A stretch of DNA of 64,000 nucleotides from assembly GCA_005776585.1 (NCBI GenBank), contig SXOX01000149.1:22211-86210 (forward strand), written 5' to 3'. A program made the position numbers and the translations under genes. Each line of letters opens with the position of its first letter. The stretch's first letter is position 1. This stretch comes from Pseudomonadota bacterium (GTDB taxonomy: Bacteria; Myxococcota_A; UBA9042; GCA-2863065). Positions 1 to 9,779 of this stretch are shown here, one piece after another. Under the pieces are notes generated by a model, which worked only from the letters and a program-made list of their open reading frames with translations, made no database searches and had not been told where the DNA came from.

Positions 1-2080
1 TGCGTGCACGGGTTGGCGTCGTCACACGGAACAGCCGGGCCACCGGCGCAGCTGCCGTCGGCACAGGTGTCTCCCGCAGTGCACGGGTTGCCATCGTCGC
101 ACGGGGCCGCGTTGTCGACGTGCGCGCATCCCACGGCCGACTTGCAGACGTCGGTCGTGCATGGATTGCCGTCGTCACAGGGCAAGTCGGCGGAGGTGTG
201 CGCGCAGCCCTTGCCCGCGACGCAGGCGTCGGTCGTGCAGACGTCCCCATCCGTGCAGGCCGTGTCCGACGGAGTCTGGCTGCACCCAGCCGTCGGACTG
301 CACGCGTCGACCGTGCAATCGACGCCGTCGTCGCAGAGCGTGCTCACAGCGACATGCGTACATCCGAGTTGAGGCTCGCAGGCATCGATGGTGCAGCCGA
401 CGCCGTCGTCACAGTCGATTGCTACGCCGCCAACGCATGCTCCGGACGCGCAGTGGTGTCCCATGGTACAGGCGTCACCGTCCGAGCAGGGCAACGTATT
501 GTCGTCATGCGAACAGCCGCTCAGCGCGTTGCATGTGTCGTGCGTGCACGGGTTGCCGTCATCGCAGATGAGGAGGGCCTTGCCCATGCAGCTCCCCGAC
601 TGGCACGTGTCGCCCGTCGTGCACAGGGATCCGTCGGTGCAAGGCAGCGTGTTCGCAACGTAGGCGCAGGCTCCGCCCTGACACGAATCGGTCGTGCACG
701 GGTTACCGTCGTCGCAGGCCATCGGCGGACCGCCCCCGCACAGACTGCCGGCGCACATGTCCCCGATGGTGCAGGGATTGCCGTCGTTGCAAGGCTTGGT
801 GTTGACCGTCTGAATGCAGGCGCCGCCCTGGCACAGGTCATCAGTACACGGGTTGCCGTCGTTGCAGACTTTCGGCGCGCCCGAAACACACGCGCCATTG
901 CCGCATGCGTCACTTACCGTACACAGGTCGTCGTCACTACAAGGATGCGCGTTCGCCGAGTTCTTGCACACGCCGCCGATGCAAGCGTCGTCCGTGCACT
1001 CGTTTCCGTCATCACAGGCCTTGGTGACTCCCTGGCAGCTCCCACCGGTGCACCAGTCGCCCTCCGTGCACGGGTTCGCGTCGTCGCACGGCACCGAGTG
1101 GCTCACGTACTGACAGGTTCCTGCCGCGCAGGAGTCCGCCGTACACGGGTTGCCATCGTTGCAGACCACCGCCGGTCCCGAGGCGCAGGCGCCGCCGAGG
1201 CACTGATCACCCTTCGTACATGGGTTACCGTCCTCGCAAGGGCTGGTGAGGCTCGCGTGCGTGCAGCCGCTCGCGGGGTTGCATCCGTCCTGGGTACAGG
1301 GGTTTCCGTCGTCACATGGAAGAGGCGCCTTGCCCTGACAGGCCCCCGCCACGCACGCGTCGCTGACAGTGCACGCCGAGCCGTCGTTGCACGGCAACGC
1401 GTTCGGGACATGAGCGCAGCTCCCGCCCTGACATGTGTCGGTGGTGCACGGGTTGCCGTCGTCACACTTCAAGGGCGGTCCCCCGACACACGACCCACCG
1501 GAGCAGGTGTCACCTTGAGTGCAGGGATCGCCATCGCTGCAGACCTTCGCATTGGCTACGTTCGTACAGCTTCCGCCATGGCACGCGTCGGTCGTGCACG
1601 GGTTGCCGTCGTCGCAGCTCTTCGGCGGACCCGCAGCGCACCAACCGCCGTTGCATGTGTCTCCTACCGTACACTGGTCGTTGTCCGAGCACGGGTTGGC
1701 GTTGAGCCACTGCTGGCAGCTTCCCCCGATGCACGTGTCGTCGGTGCATGCGTTGCCGTCGTCGCAGATCTTGGGAATGCCCTGGCAGCTTCCTGCGGAA
1801 CACCAGTCGCCCTCGGTGCACGCGTTCGCGTCGTTGCATGGCGCCGAGATGTTCACGTACTGGCACGAGCCCCCGGCGCAGGTGTCGGTCGTGCACGGGT
1901 TGCCGTCATTGCAGACCTTTGGCGGGCCGCCAAGGCACGTGCCCCCGGAACACGAGTCGTTCTGAGTGCACGAGTCGTAGTCGCTGCAGCTTCCGGACGT
2001 CGGCGGGAAGCTGCACGTCCCACCGCTGCACGAGTCCGCAGTGCACGGGTTGCCGTCGGTGCAGGGCGTGGCGGTACCCC
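1..2080 (-). repeat. Tandem Cys-rich coding repeats
   Basis: About 28 units of roughly 20 residues (about 60 bp), counted by reading the minus frame. Two subtypes alternate: C-T-x-D-x-C (four residues between the Cys) and C-T-x-x-D-x-C (five between). Over the first ~22 units the alternation is strict, so the true period is a two-unit block of about 40 residues (120 bp). The last units before the window edge lose the alternation. The DNA is correspondingly repetitive (recurrent tgcacgggttgccgtcgtc-type strings). Confidence 0.85.
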
Positions 2081-2903
2081 ACTGGTAGCAGCCTTGGCCG
2101 TCCGAGACGCAGGTTCGAACGCCCCCGCCGTAACACTCCTTCTGCCCCGCCGAACACGTCGACGTGCACGAGGGAACGCACTGACCACTACCCGTGCACT
2201 TCATGCCCGTCCCGCAGCCCCACTGGAGCCAGGTCGTACAGCCCGACCCGACGACGGTGCACTTCTCGTAGTTCGCGGTGCCCGAGCACTTCGTCGCACC
2301 CTCGGCGCACTCGTCGGTGCAGTCCGCCGAGTAATCGAGGTGGTCAGCGAAGAGCTTGATGGACGTTCCGGTGCAGCTATAGCAGCAGGTCGTGCCCTGC
2401 TGGTTGTCGAACAAGATGACTTTGTGCGAGCCGACCCCCAGCTTCACGCTGTCGAAGATCGTGACCCACTTGCCCACGTTGGCCTGCTGGTTGACGACGA
2501 CATCTGTGGTGCTCCCGTCCGAGCGCAGGAGTCGATAGGTCACCGCAGTTGCCGTGTTGGCGACCGTCACGGTGTTGCAGAGTGCAGACGTCGGGTTGGG
2601 AATCCACACCATGATCGTGTAGATGCCCGACGCGCTCGTGGAGAATGACCACTGCGCGTTGTCCCCGCCGTAGCTGGACAGGTTGCCGCCCGACGGCAAC
2701 GAGCAGCCGCTCTTGAACGTCCACCACGGCAAGCCGCCGCCCTGGCGGTCGTGCCATCCGGCGACGTTCGAGCAGCCGCCGACGATCGAGGCGGGTGTCG
2801 AGCCATGGAAGATGGACGGGTTGATCTCGGTCGCGACCGCGATGCGGGCGGTTCCGATGAGGACGAGTGACATGAGGACGGTGCGGGCGAGGACGTTGAG
2901 CAC
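1..2903 (-). CDS. Secreted cysteine-rich repeat protein, 3' end beyond window
   Basis: A continuous frame runs from a GTG at 2903 to the left edge with no stop (about 967 codons). The start has a strong GGAGGT site 5-6 bases upstream. Residues 1-24 form a signal peptide (hydrophobic MSLVLIGTARIAVA, then TEINPS). Residues ~25-200 look like a golvesin/xanthan-lyase-type beta domain (SGIYTIMVW, VGKWVTIF, GVGSHKVIL). From residue ~275 on the protein is a chain of Cys-rich units of the type D-G-N-P-C-T-x-D-x-C, each rich in Asp, Asn and Gly, as in myxobacterial surface and adhesion-like proteins. The repeated Asp/Asn suggests Ca binding and the regular Cys suggests disulfides (inference). Function is unknown; it is probably exported and surface-attached. 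The C-terminus, and any anchoring signal, lies outside the window. Confidence 0.85.
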   Translation of the reverse strand, partial: MLNVLARTVLMSLVLIGTARIAVATEINPSIFHGSTPASIVGGCSNVAGWHDRQGGGLPWWTFKSGCSLPSGGNLSSYGGDNAQWSFSTSASGIYTIMVWIPNPTSALCNTVTVANTATAVTYRLLRSDGSTTDVVVNQQANVGKWVTIFDSVKLGVGSHKVILFDNQQGTTCCYSCTGTSIKLFADHLDYSADCTDECAEGATKCSGTANYEKCTVVGSGCTTWLQWGCGTGMKCTGSGQCVPSCTSTCSAGQKECYGGGVRTCVSDGQGCYQWGTATPCTDGNPCTADSCSGGTCSFPPTSGSCSDYDSCTQNDSCSGGTCLGGPPKVCNDGNPCTTDTCAGGSCQYVNISAPCNDANACTEGDWCSAGSCQGIPKICDDGNACTDDTCIGGSCQQWLNANPCSDNDQCTVGDTCNGGWCAAGPPKSCDDGNPCTTDACHGGSCTNVANAKVCSDGDPCTQGDTCSGGSCVGGPPLKCDDGNPCTTDTCQGGSCAHVPNALPCNDGSACTVSDACVAGACQGKAPLPCDDGNPCTQDGCNPASGCTHASLTSPCEDGNPCTKGDQCLGGACASGPAVVCNDGNPCTADSCAAGTCQYVSHSVPCDDANPCTEGDWCTGGSCQGVTKACDDGNECTDDACIGGVCKNSANAHPCSDDDLCTVSDACGNGACVSGAPKVCNDGNPCTDDLCQGGACIQTVNTKPCNDGNPCTIGDMCAGSLCGGGPPMACDDGNPCTTDSCQGGACAYVANTLPCTDGSLCTTGDTCQSGSCMGKALLICDDGNPCTHDTCNALSGCSHDDNTLPCSDGDACTMGHHCASGACVGGVAIDCDDGVGCTIDACEPQLGCTHVAVSTLCDDGVDCTVDACSPTAGCSQTPSDTACTDGDVCTTDACVAGKGCAHTSADLPCDDGNPCTTDVCKSAVGCAHVDNAAPCDDGNPCTAGDTCADGSCAGGPAVPCDDANPCT

Positions 2904-3063
2904 GGTGTACCTCCAGGGTTGGTGCTGGGGGAGGGACGTCCGAACTCCGGCAGACCTGACGCGGCGCGAATCGGCTCGGTGGAAGTCGGACCTGCCGCGA
3001 CCTGCCGAGGAACGAACGAACCCGGTGTCAGCACGGTCCCCCTCGAATCGTTTCTCTTGGAGC

Positions 3064-3095
3064 CGTTGCGTCGCAACGCGATCGGCGTCTAGAAT
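3064..3095 (+). promoter_or_regulatory. Candidate promoter of the vWA/tubulin operon, leaderless type
   Basis: TTGCGT (3066-3071), an 18-base spacer and TAGAAT (3090-3095) lie so that transcription would start at or next to the ATG at 3102, six bases after the -10. The ATG itself has no Shine-Dalgarno sequence, which suits a leaderless mRNA. A perfect 7+1+7 palindrome (CGTTGCG-T-CGCAACG, 3064-3078) overlaps the -35 and could be an operator. Prediction from sequence only. Confidence 0.4.
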
Positions 3096-3101
3096 CGCTC
3101 G

Positions 3102-6100
3102 ATGGACTCAGGGGGACTCGTGCACGTGCATCGCTCCGCTCGCTTGGCCCTCGTGCTTGTCGCGTGCCTGTCCTCGCTCGCGCACGCCGAGGGGCCGCCG
3201 ATCGCTGCGCGTGACCCAATCTACCTCATGGTCATCGACCACTCGGGCTCCATGCGCGACGAGGGTCGCTGGCGCAAGGCCAAAGCGCTTGCCCTCGATC
3301 TCCTCCGCGCGGTCCCCGACGGAGCCCACGTGTGGGTTGGCCGGTTCGGCTCCGCGTGCATCTCGACGTCGTTCGATCTCCGCCAGCGGACGGACCGCGA
3401 GCGCGCGATCGCGCACGTCGAGAGGGAGTATACGGAGCCCGCCTCCACGAGCCCGACGGCGCTCTTCGATGCCATCGGCGCGGCCGTGGTCAACGCCGAA
3501 GCGCTGTTGAAGGACGTGCCGGGTCGGCCCGTCAACCTCATGATCTACTCCGACGGCGCCGACAACGTCTCCAAGCACTGGTGCGCCGGAGCGGACCCCA
3601 ACGAGGTGAGGTGTGGGCCAAAGTTGTCCGTCTGTCATCGGGTGCACCGGCTCGCCCAGCCGCCCAATGACGCCACGGTGTTCATCGGACGCTACGCCGG
3701 GGCGCCCGAGGTGCTGTCCTCCGCGTGCGCGCGCCGTGTCGAGATGCCCGAGACCGCCGTGCACTACGTGCCGGTCGAGGTGACGCCGAAGCAGGCAGTG
3801 ATCGCCCGAGACGCTCCTGCGTTTGACCTCACGTTCAGCCTCGCGGGCGAAGCGACGGCGCTGCTGGGGCCGGAGACCTCACACCGGCGCGTACAGGTGG
3901 TCTTCAACGGGAGCGGGCCGCTCGCCGGCGCTCGGTTGGCGGCGACCGAGGTGGTCCTCCAGGGCAAGACGACACAACAGCGAATGGAGCTGGTCCTCCC
4001 GGCTGGCCTGCCGGACAACCAGGACCTCCGTGGCACGATCCGCCTGACATGGCCGGCGCCCAAGTCCGGGATCGTGCTCGCGACGAACGCGGTCGACGTG
4101 ACCGTCCAGAAGCAGGAGCTCGACATCACTGACGTCTGGCCCTGCCCCGGGCGCGAGCAGTGTGCCGTTCCGATTGGCCGGCCAGTCCAGTTCCTGGTCA
4201 GGACCGCCAGCGCGGCGATGGTCACCTGGTCTTCGTCGCCGGAGAGCGACGCGAACAAGCGTGACTTCGACGCGCGCGGCGCCGAGCTCACCCATACCTA
4301 CACCGAGGCGGGCCCACGGCGGGTTACAGTGACCGTCTCCCGTGGCGACCAGAAGCGCAGGCGTCAGCTCAAGCTCAACGTGCTGGACGTCTCATTTCGG
4401 ATCGAACGGCCCGACGTCGTCTTCGCGGGTCAACCGGCAGTGCTGAGGGTCGATTCGCGTACGTCGCAGGGATTCACGCAGTTTCGGTGGCTCGTCGACG
4501 GTCTGCCCTTCGAGGGCCGGGGCGCTGCGGGGTCGGAGTTCGAGACGACGTTCGATCAAACGGGCCGCGTCACAGTCCGCGCGCAAGGCACCCATGCACA
4601 GCTCGAGGGCGTCCAGCAGAGCGTCGAGCTCGACGTGCTCGCACGACCGGAGCTCATGCTCGAGGTCGGTGGCACAGGGCACGTCAATCGCGAGTCCTAT
4701 GGGTACGGCGAGCTGCCGCTCGAAGCCACGACTGTCGGCCCGGTCAAGCGGGTCCGTTTCATCGTGGCACGTGTCTCTGATCCCACGTTGCGCCGTGAGG
4801 TCGGGCCGGTCGATGTCGGAGAGTCGCACCGGGCGGTCGCCGCCGTGCAACTCTACGAGCGCGATCGCTGGGAGCGGGTCGTGATCACCGCGGAGGGCGA
4901 GGTCACTGGGTGGAAGGGCGCGATATCGTCCCGATCGCACACCATCGCGCTGACGTCCCCCGACCGAACGCTCGCCTTCACGAGCCCGGCCGCCAACGCC
5001 GCGATGCGCTTTGCGACTCGGACGCCCATAGTCGCCAACGTGAGCGCCCCGGGCGTCACCGAAGTCGTTTGGTCGGCCCACGTTGGTACCGAGGTCGTAG
5101 CGCGCGACGTCGTGGCTCCCGTGATCGAGGGAAAGAGCACCTTCGAGCTCGAGATCCCGATACGGCCAACCGACGTGGACGTGGTTGTCTCGTGCGTAGG
5201 TCGCTTCGGTCCGACCTTCCCCGCGCCGCCGACGCCGCCCACGGCGACCGCGACGTGGAGCGTGCAGCACGCGCCACTCGACCTGGAGCTGAGTGTCGCG
5301 ACCGCTGGCGGTTGGCGTCGACCCTATCTCCTCGTCGCAACGTGCACGCCCGAGTGCACGCGCGCGACCTGGGACTTCGGCGACGCGACGCCTGAACTCA
5401 CGGGTCCGGCGCTCTCGGTCCAGCACGAATACGTCAAGGCCGGGTCCTACTCCGTTCGAGTGACCGGGACCGCGGCCGGCGGACGTACTGCGCAAGCATC
5501 GACCACGACCGTCGTCAGCTTCGCCCCCATCCGCCCGAACATCGACATTCCCGCTGCGATCGACGTCGGCAACCCGGTACGGCTCCTCGATCGGTCGGAG
5601 GGCGACGTCGCGTCGGCCGCGTGGCTCTTGGACGACGTTGCGGTTCATGACGGCCAACACGAGGTCGTGATCGACGCGTCCGGCCATCACGTGATCACGC
5701 GCCTCCTCGTGGCACCGGACGGCACCGAGCACGTCCTCCGCGCCGCGATCTTCGTACGCAACCCGAACGCGTTCTACCTCGTCCTTTTCGCCTGCATCGT
5801 GTCGGTATTGGCCACATTGATCGTCTTTGCGGGAAACCGTCCAGCACGCTACGAGCTTCGCGCGGCTGGGCGCGACTCCCCACTGGCGAACGGCGCGGTG
5901 ACCGAGATACCGTGGCGCCGACTTCAGTGGCGCCGGGCAAGACCGCACAAGGTGGCCCGCATGGCGGTCTCTGGACTCGCTCCCGAGGTCCCCGAGTTCG
6001 ACGTGTGGCGTTCGGAGGAGTATCAATCCGCCGCGATCGTGGTGGCTCAAAGCACTGAGTCCGGCAAGGGTCACAAGGGCAATATCACGCTCGATGATTC

Positions 6101-6335
6101 GGCGGATAGCGGGCTTGGGCTCCAATTGAAGCATCACGTCTCCGATCTGTCGCAATGGATCTTGACGGGTCAGCGCGGCGGTGACGCGAACCACGCGCCT
6201 CCCGAGTTGCATCTTCTTCTCGACGACGCACGCGCTGAGAAGCCGATCTGGAGCGATGTGTTCATCTGCGGAATCGCGGTCGTGGGAGCCATTGCAGTCG
6301 TCTACGGAGCATGGCAGTATTTTTGCTTGGCCTAA
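3102..6335 (+). CDS. vWA-domain membrane protein with PKD-like domains
   Basis: 1077 aa. A signal-type segment (residues ~7-29, ending AHA-EG) precedes a von Willebrand A domain with a complete MIDAS: D46-x-S48-x-S50, T119 and D151 (YSDGADN). Then come several PKD/Ig-like beta domains, e.g. around residues 367-410, 437-490 and a typical PKD core at ~755 (WDFGD ... HEYVKAGSYSVRV). A TM segment at ~890-912 is followed by a ~140-residue soluble part and a last TM at ~1052-1076. Most of the chain should be periplasmic, with MIDAS-dependent binding of a protein partner. It is the first gene of the operon and lies 17 bp before the tubulin-like gene. A vWA protein next to an FtsZ-like gene matches the described FtsZl-type systems. 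The start is ATG 3102 (leaderless promoter); GTG 3120, preceded by AGGGGGA, is an alternative. Confidence 0.85.
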   Translation: MDSGGLVHVHRSARLALVLVACLSSLAHAEGPPIAARDPIYLMVIDHSGSMRDEGRWRKAKALALDLLRAVPDGAHVWVGRFGSACISTSFDLRQRTDRERAIAHVEREYTEPASTSPTALFDAIGAAVVNAEALLKDVPGRPVNLMIYSDGADNVSKHWCAGADPNEVRCGPKLSVCHRVHRLAQPPNDATVFIGRYAGAPEVLSSACARRVEMPETAVHYVPVEVTPKQAVIARDAPAFDLTFSLAGEATALLGPETSHRRVQVVFNGSGPLAGARLAATEVVLQGKTTQQRMELVLPAGLPDNQDLRGTIRLTWPAPKSGIVLATNAVDVTVQKQELDITDVWPCPGREQCAVPIGRPVQFLVRTASAAMVTWSSSPESDANKRDFDARGAELTHTYTEAGPRRVTVTVSRGDQKRRRQLKLNVLDVSFRIERPDVVFAGQPAVLRVDSRTSQGFTQFRWLVDGLPFEGRGAAGSEFETTFDQTGRVTVRAQGTHAQLEGVQQSVELDVLARPELMLEVGGTGHVNRESYGYGELPLEATTVGPVKRVRFIVARVSDPTLRREVGPVDVGESHRAVAAVQLYERDRWERVVITAEGEVTGWKGAISSRSHTIALTSPDRTLAFTSPAANAAMRFATRTPIVANVSAPGVTEVVWSAHVGTEVVARDVVAPVIEGKSTFELEIPIRPTDVDVVVSCVGRFGPTFPAPPTPPTATATWSVQHAPLDLELSVATAGGWRRPYLLVATCTPECTRATWDFGDATPELTGPALSVQHEYVKAGSYSVRVTGTAAGGRTAQASTTTVVSFAPIRPNIDIPAAIDVGNPVRLLDRSEGDVASAAWLLDDVAVHDGQHEVVIDASGHHVITRLLVAPDGTEHVLRAAIFVRNPNAFYLVLFACIVSVLATLIVFAGNRPARYELRAAGRDSPLANGAVTEIPWRRLQWRRARPHKVARMAVSGLAPEVPEFDVWRSEEYQSAAIVVAQSTESGKGHKGNITLDDSADSGLGLQLKHHVSDLSQWILTGQRGGDANHAPPELHLLLDDARAEKPIWSDVFICGIAVVGAIAVVYGAWQYFCLA

Positions 6336-6352
6336 GGCAACGGAGGAGACGC

Positions 6353-9300
6353 ATGGGGGGCCCTAACATTTTCGTCGGCTGTGGCGGTTCTGGACTGAAG
6401 ACCATCCTACGGGTGCACGAGCTCCTCACAGAGGATCCCGAGTGGCGCAAGCGCATGGCAACCGACGTCTACTACGTGGCCGTCGATACCCACACGGAGG
6501 ACCTCAACGCCTTCAATCGGGAGGTCGAAGCGCTGAATCGTGGCGCTAGGGGCCCGTACGTCACGTCGATCGCGATCGCCAAGGGCATCACCTCGCTCCA
6601 TGAGGTCGTCTATCCCGACTTCGGCCGCATCGCCCCCTCGCCGTCGGACGCGCGCGGCATCCGCCATCAGCGTCATTGGTGGCGTAATCCCAAGGGCGAC
6701 CCCTTCATCGCATTCAACGTTCAGGGTCCGGTGACCGACGGGGCCGGTCAATGCCCGGCCATCGCCTACCTCCTGGCGTGGAAGCGCATGGGAGACGTCG
6801 ACCGCGAGCTCCGTAAGGTCATCGACGAGATTCGCAGGCGCCGCAAGGCCGAACGCCCGCTCGAGGGGGCGCGGTTCACGGTGACCGGCAGCCTTGCCGG
6901 TGGAACCGGGCGTGGTTGTTGGAACCTCGTTGCCTACAAGCTTCGTACGTTCTTCGAGGAGGCGGGCCAGTCCGACGTCATGGTCGAGGCCTATTTCTAC
7001 GACGCGTCGACATTCAACGACGTCATGGAAGCGCACCCCGAGACGAAGCTCGCGATGCATGTGAACTCCCTCACCGGCGCCTCCGAGCTCTCGTGCTGGA
7101 TGAAGAACACTCAGAGCGAGCTTCGCGACGAGCCGACCTACGACTATCGGCTCCCGCGGCTCGAGTCTCCCTGGGACGAGACGGCCGACGTCATCGCCGC
7201 GGACCTGTCGCTCAACCCCAAGAGCTCCCGGCCGGTCGACATCGCCCACCTCGTCTTCCGTGCAAGCACGGCGACGCATCTCGCGACGTCGTCGCAGTTC
7301 CAGAGCATGGTTGGCACGGCGCTCTACGCAAAGACGACACTGGCGCACCTCAAGGGTGTGCAGATCAATCTTCAGAACAATCGCTACCGAGGGCTCGGGG
7401 TCGCCTCGTTCGAGGTCAACGCGACCCAGATCCGGAAGTACTTCGAGTCCCGCGCGCGCACGCGGCTTCTCGACCGGCTGCTCGAGAGCGACGCCAGCCG
7501 GGTCGAGGATGACGCACAGGACGTCCTCGACGATCTCCAGCTGCTCGTCCGCGCCTCGGACAACAGCCTCGACGCGTTCAAGTCCGACGCAAAGGGCGAC
7601 CTGCTCCAGCGCTCGCTGTATCACCTCGAGCAGGCGCGCAAGCCGCGCCTCGACAACCTGCACAAGAAGCTCGAAGCAGACGACCCGGCGCAGGTGAAGC
7701 GCTTCATCGAAGAGGCCCTGGTCCCGTCGCGGCCGGAAGCCGAGGCCGCTCTTGGGAAGGCGCTGTCGGAGCTCGTCGGTAGTGGCGGATCGGGCGACAT
7801 CGCGCAGCGAGTGGCCGCTCGGATGCAAGTGGCGCTCGAGGAGCGCCTGAAGAGGCACGCGTCTCCGAAGGATGTGCTCGACTTCCTCGCCGCGTGCGAG
7901 AAGCGCCTGCAGGACGTGGTCGATGGCCTCCCCTCGGCGCACCACATGGAAGCCGGCGCCAAGAAGCCACTCATGGAGTGGGTCACTGCGTCAAAGAAGG
8001 AATACGTGGTCTTCGGACCCCACTTCAACGCCGAAGAACGACAGCGGCTCAAGGACTTGACGCGGGCGGGCATTGGTTTCGTCCACTACACCGACCTGCG
8101 CAACGCCATTGCGCGCACGTTCGATTCGTTGAAGGCGCCCTTCGCTCAGTGGAGGTCCTCGGCTGCGGGGATGCTCAAGCGCGTCGAACACCTGCGGACC
8201 GAGCTCAAGCACGACCTCGCGCGCGATGCGCATGCCGGTGGCGGTGATGTGTTTCACTTGCTGTTCGCCGATCCGACCCACCCCGAGCGGTCCATCCCCG
8301 AGAGCTTCTCCGAGTCGATCTTTTACAAGCGCGAGCTTCGGCCGGTGCTTACCCGGGACGAGGAGCGTGAAGCACTCGACCGTGCGCTCGCCGCGTCCTC
8401 CGGCGCCGCGGCCCAGGTGGTCGAAGTCCTTCACAAGGCGATGTTCGCCGAGGATGCCCGCCTGTCGGCGGATCGCTACGAGCGCACGCGCGCGTTCGAC
8501 GAGCAGCTCAAGGCTGCGCTCGCGGGCACGGTCAGACTCCCGCGCAACTTCATGGAGCAGTTCCGATTCCGCCCGGTCATCGAGCGCCTGCGCGGCGCAT
8601 GGCTCGAACGCCTCCGGGCCGCGCGCGGCGACGAGGACCACCTGCATGCGCTCCAGAGTCAGTTCACGACGTTCTTCGGCGTTGAGGTCGAGTCCATCGG
8701 CGACGACTTCGACATGCCCGATCCGCCCGAATTCCTCTTGGCGATGGCCGCGAGCCTCGCGCGCACCTGCAAGTGCTACTGGCAAGCGCGCAAGATCCTC
8801 GTCGACCGGTCGACTGACAGGAGCAAGCGGGACGAGGTCCGGAACCCCTCCAACGTCGTAACGGACTCCATCACGCTCTTCCTGCCCGACATTGGAGACG
8901 CGGCCGATGACGGTGGGCTGCGCGAAGCCATGATGAAGGCGCTCCCCGACCTCGACGGTCGATTCTCCGTCGTCACGGGCAAGACCGCCAGCGCATCGAA
9001 CCCCTACATCGTTCTGGCCCACGCAACGTCCTCCACCGACGAGCTCGAGGACATCCTGAGTCTCGATTACTACCGCTCCGACGCCCAGGTGAAGCGGTGG
9101 CTGGAGCTGTGCGAGTCGCCCACCGGCGACAGCTGGTTCACGAGTCGCGATGGACAGAAGGGGATCGGTTACATCGATCCCATCTACGTGCATGAGCCGC
9201 GGCTCGCCAACTACCGGTGGCGTCCCTGGCTTACGAAGGAGGGTCCTGACCTCAAGACCGAGCACCAGGCCCTCGATGCTCTGCTGTACGCGCTCTATGA

Positions 9301-9769
9301 GCCGCCCGAAGCGCTCGCGTCACAGCTCGGCAAGATCGGCTGGACGCTGCCAGTGGCCACGATGGGCGCAAAGCAGCGAATCGCTTTCACGCGGCAGGCC
9401 TATAGCATCGAAGAGTGGCAGCGCTCCGGCACGACAACCGCCGATCCGCGACCGTGGAAGACCGGCGACATCCTGGGCATCGGGCTTCATCGTGCACTCG
9501 CTGTCCTTCGGGGCCAGGGTGACAAGCAGGCGCGTGATTCGGATGCGTGGCGCGCGTGGCGCCCGGCGCTGTACGGAGAGGCCGAGGTCTTCTGGACCTC
9601 TGTCGGGACGAAGCTCGGCTTTGGCGCAGGATCCGATCGCCGCAAGGATCTGTGGCGGGTACATCGGGACCGTTTCGCGACATTGCTCACCAAGGCCAAG
9701 CGCGAGACCGAGGAGTACGAGGCACTGGACCAGCTCCTGAAGCGCATCGAAGAGCACCTCCGCACCTGA
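6353..9769 (+). CDS. Tubulin/FtsZ-like GTPase domain protein
   Basis: 1138 aa. The N-terminus PNIFVGCGGSGLKT is the Gly-rich first nucleotide-binding loop of the tubulin-like family, and A-G-G-T-G-R-G-C at residues ~181-188 matches the tubulin/FtsZ signature GGGTGSG. Between them lies a Rossmann-type segment (VYYVAVDTHTEDL). The C-terminal ~700 residues are long helical and unique, far beyond FtsZ (~390 aa), as in the large tubulin-like proteins associated with vWA genes. It should be a cytoplasmic GTP-binding polymer former or switch working with the membrane proteins of the operon (inference). Start ATG 6353 has GGAGGA at 6342-6347, whereas an upstream in-frame ATG at 6311 lies inside the previous gene and has no ribosome site. 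No TM segments are seen. Confidence 0.82.
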   Translation: MGGPNIFVGCGGSGLKTILRVHELLTEDPEWRKRMATDVYYVAVDTHTEDLNAFNREVEALNRGARGPYVTSIAIAKGITSLHEVVYPDFGRIAPSPSDARGIRHQRHWWRNPKGDPFIAFNVQGPVTDGAGQCPAIAYLLAWKRMGDVDRELRKVIDEIRRRRKAERPLEGARFTVTGSLAGGTGRGCWNLVAYKLRTFFEEAGQSDVMVEAYFYDASTFNDVMEAHPETKLAMHVNSLTGASELSCWMKNTQSELRDEPTYDYRLPRLESPWDETADVIAADLSLNPKSSRPVDIAHLVFRASTATHLATSSQFQSMVGTALYAKTTLAHLKGVQINLQNNRYRGLGVASFEVNATQIRKYFESRARTRLLDRLLESDASRVEDDAQDVLDDLQLLVRASDNSLDAFKSDAKGDLLQRSLYHLEQARKPRLDNLHKKLEADDPAQVKRFIEEALVPSRPEAEAALGKALSELVGSGGSGDIAQRVAARMQVALEERLKRHASPKDVLDFLAACEKRLQDVVDGLPSAHHMEAGAKKPLMEWVTASKKEYVVFGPHFNAEERQRLKDLTRAGIGFVHYTDLRNAIARTFDSLKAPFAQWRSSAAGMLKRVEHLRTELKHDLARDAHAGGGDVFHLLFADPTHPERSIPESFSESIFYKRELRPVLTRDEEREALDRALAASSGAAAQVVEVLHKAMFAEDARLSADRYERTRAFDEQLKAALAGTVRLPRNFMEQFRFRPVIERLRGAWLERLRAARGDEDHLHALQSQFTTFFGVEVESIGDDFDMPDPPEFLLAMAASLARTCKCYWQARKILVDRSTDRSKRDEVRNPSNVVTDSITLFLPDIGDAADDGGLREAMMKALPDLDGRFSVVTGKTASASNPYIVLAHATSSTDELEDILSLDYYRSDAQVKRWLELCESPTGDSWFTSRDGQKGIGYIDPIYVHEPRLANYRWRPWLTKEGPDLKTEHQALDALLYALYEPPEALASQLGKIGWTLPVATMGAKQRIAFTRQAYSIEEWQRSGTTTADPRPWKTGDILGIGLHRALAVLRGQGDKQARDSDAWRAWRPALYGEAEVFWTSVGTKLGFGAGSDRRKDLWRVHRDRFATLLTKAKRETEEYEALDQLLKRIEEHLRT

Positions 9770-9779
9770 GCCGACCTAC

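Noticed and set aside
1-2080. Regular ~60-bp DNA repetition suggesting a CRISPR array
   Set aside because: The repeats are imperfect, in frame and encode Cys units; there are no constant repeats with unique spacers and no cas genes.
120-2648. 842-residue open frame on the plus strand opposite the Cys-rich gene
   Set aside because: Its composition (endless R/V/A with no motif) is the antisense reading of the D-G-N-P-C-T repeats; the minus frame has a signal peptide, ribosome site and domain structure.
4392-6212. 606-residue minus-strand open frame under the vWA gene
   Set aside because: Arg/Asp/Val-rich shadow of a GC-rich gene; no ribosome site, no motif, and the plus frame is a clear vWA/PKD protein.
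6407-7945. 512-residue minus-strand open frame under the tubulin-like gene
   Set aside because: Antisense shadow; the plus strand carries both tubulin signatures.
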